Origin: Acidobacteriota bacterium
GTDB taxonomy: Bacteria; Acidobacteriota; Blastocatellia; Pyrinomonadales; Pyrinomonadaceae
Direction of reading: 5' to 3'
Assembly (NCBI GenBank): GCA_019639235.1
Contig: JAHBSG010000025.1
Span: 1-58,770 of the forward strand
Length of the DNA: 58,770 bases
Made by a program: the position numbers and the translations under genes. Position 1 is the first letter of the stretch. Each line of letters starts with the position of its first letter. A model generated the notes under the pieces. The model made no database searches. It worked only from the letters and a program-made list of their open reading frames with translations, and was not told the DNA's origin. Shown piece after piece: positions 58,195 to 58,770 of the stretch.

Positions 58195-58770
58195 ACGAAA
58201 TTTTTCATTTCTTGGTGTTCTGTTTTTTTCGGGCATCGCGCGTTCGCGGAAACGCCGTGAACAACGGAAACACTGGAAACATCGAAAACATCGCGAACGC
58301 CGCGAACAACGGAAACATCTGGGACATCTGGAACAAGCGGCCGGGCCCGGAGATCTGTGATGTGGGATTTGGGACTTTGGACTTGCCGCGTCGCATTGTT
58401 AATTGTTAATTGGACCATTGTTAGTTGGTTAAAAATGGACATTGGGCTTTGGGCATGGATCTTCGATATGGGCGTTTTCACAATACCGAATAGCACTCCG
58501 TTTAATTAGTAATTACTAATTTCTAATTATTAATTAACTTAAATGGTGGACTTCCTTCGGCTTCCCGACCGCTCACTGCTTGCTGCTCACCGCTCACTTC
58601 CTCCCGTTGTCATTCTCTTAGTCCTTCGATCGAAACTGAACGGCGATGCTTGAGATATGGAAGATATGGATGATATGGAAGTTCTGGAGAGTTGCGAGAG
58701 TTGCGAAGTTCCGACGTTTTGAGCTCTGGCTTTAGCCGGCAGTAAGAGCTGCGCCTTTTTTCGTGAACGG

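Larger units (their letters stand above)
57870..58770. other. 0.9-kb gene-free region with repeats
   Basis: No supported gene. Contents: about 57882-57988 the CGGTGTTTCATTTTTT head plus an eight-unit GAAACNNNT 9-bp array; 58013-58117 the CCCCTCC palindrome repeat with GAGTCCCGGCTTTAGCCGGC; 58118-58155 ATTCCGACATCC runs; 58168-58194 the 27-bp element, inverted; 58250-58335 GGAAACATC/GCGAACGCC 9-mers; 58336-58460 the conserved flank; 58670-58740 GAGTTGCGAG runs and another CTTTAGCCGG box. Confidence 0.72.

Noticed and set aside
56838..58496. Large N-terminal extension of the GNAT protein
   Set aside because: The open frame runs antisense through the DHH gene and repeat DNA; the GNAT domain begins cleanly at 56837 with a ribosome site.

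Overview
The window looks like a chromosomal segment of an Acidobacteriota bacterium, most likely of the Blastocatellia/Pyrinomonadales type. This is inferred from G+C-rich coding sequence, an ECF sigma/anti-sigma/DUF4097 operon, small secreted proteins of acidobacterial style, RHS genes, a kynurenine catabolic cluster and many short palindromic or periodic repeats between genes. No rRNA, tRNA, CRISPR array, intact transposase or phage module was seen.

Layout. 1-1.2 kb: repeat-rich DNA with a truncated gene relic. 1.2-4.4 kb: a DUF2188 gene, then a minus-strand restriction-modification operon of two DNA methyltransferases around a candidate PD-(D/E)xK nuclease. 5.2-8.5 kb: ECF sigma factor, zinc-finger anti-sigma factor and two exported DUF4097 proteins. 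8.5-10.5 kb: dCTP deaminase, a 21-bp tandem repeat and a P1 (DmpA-type) peptidase. 10.6-13.8 kb: a coupled minus-strand operon of a zinc-ribbon membrane protein, an M48-like protein whose HExxH reads RExxH, and an acidic protein with DxDGDG repeats. 14.2-29.3 kb: a tryptophan/kynurenine catabolic region: aminomuconate-semialdehyde dehydrogenase, RidA-type deaminase, 3-hydroxyanthranilate dioxygenase, ACMS decarboxylase, kynureninase, kynurenine monooxygenase and a candidate formamidase, with a formate dehydrogenase that could consume the formate released. Tryptophan 2,3-dioxygenase is not in the window. 29.3-34.2 kb: minus-strand VOC, epimerase, cytochrome c and acyl-CoA ligase genes, then nadB. 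34.7-40.1 kb: small envelope proteins and lipoproteins, aroK, a histone-deacetylase-like hydrolase and a large Arg/Tyr-rich secreted protein.

40.1-49.4 kb is an RHS graveyard: broken RHS cores alternate with C-terminal toxin tips (two related GIY-YIG nucleases and an HNH/AHH-like one) and candidate immunity genes (leucine-rich repeat, RraB-like, a small acidic protein, HEAT-like), flanked by dense repeats. 49.4-57.9 kb returns to housekeeping or stress genes: YggX-like, DUF2256, an aminoacyl-tRNA-protein transferase-like gene, a class II photolyase, a phosphodiester glycosidase, two metallo-beta-lactamase-fold hydrolases, a GNAT and a DHH phosphoesterase. The last 0.9 kb is repeats.

The main unifying theme is small repeats. 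The families between genes (a 27-bp GTCAGAGGCC-type element, a CGCAGAG inverted repeat, 9-bp GAAACNNNT arrays with a conserved head, a CCCCTCC palindrome and AGCT-rich repeats) also appear to have landed in frame inside genes, notably the aldehyde dehydrogenase and a DUF1697 gene. This recalls Rickettsia palindromic elements.
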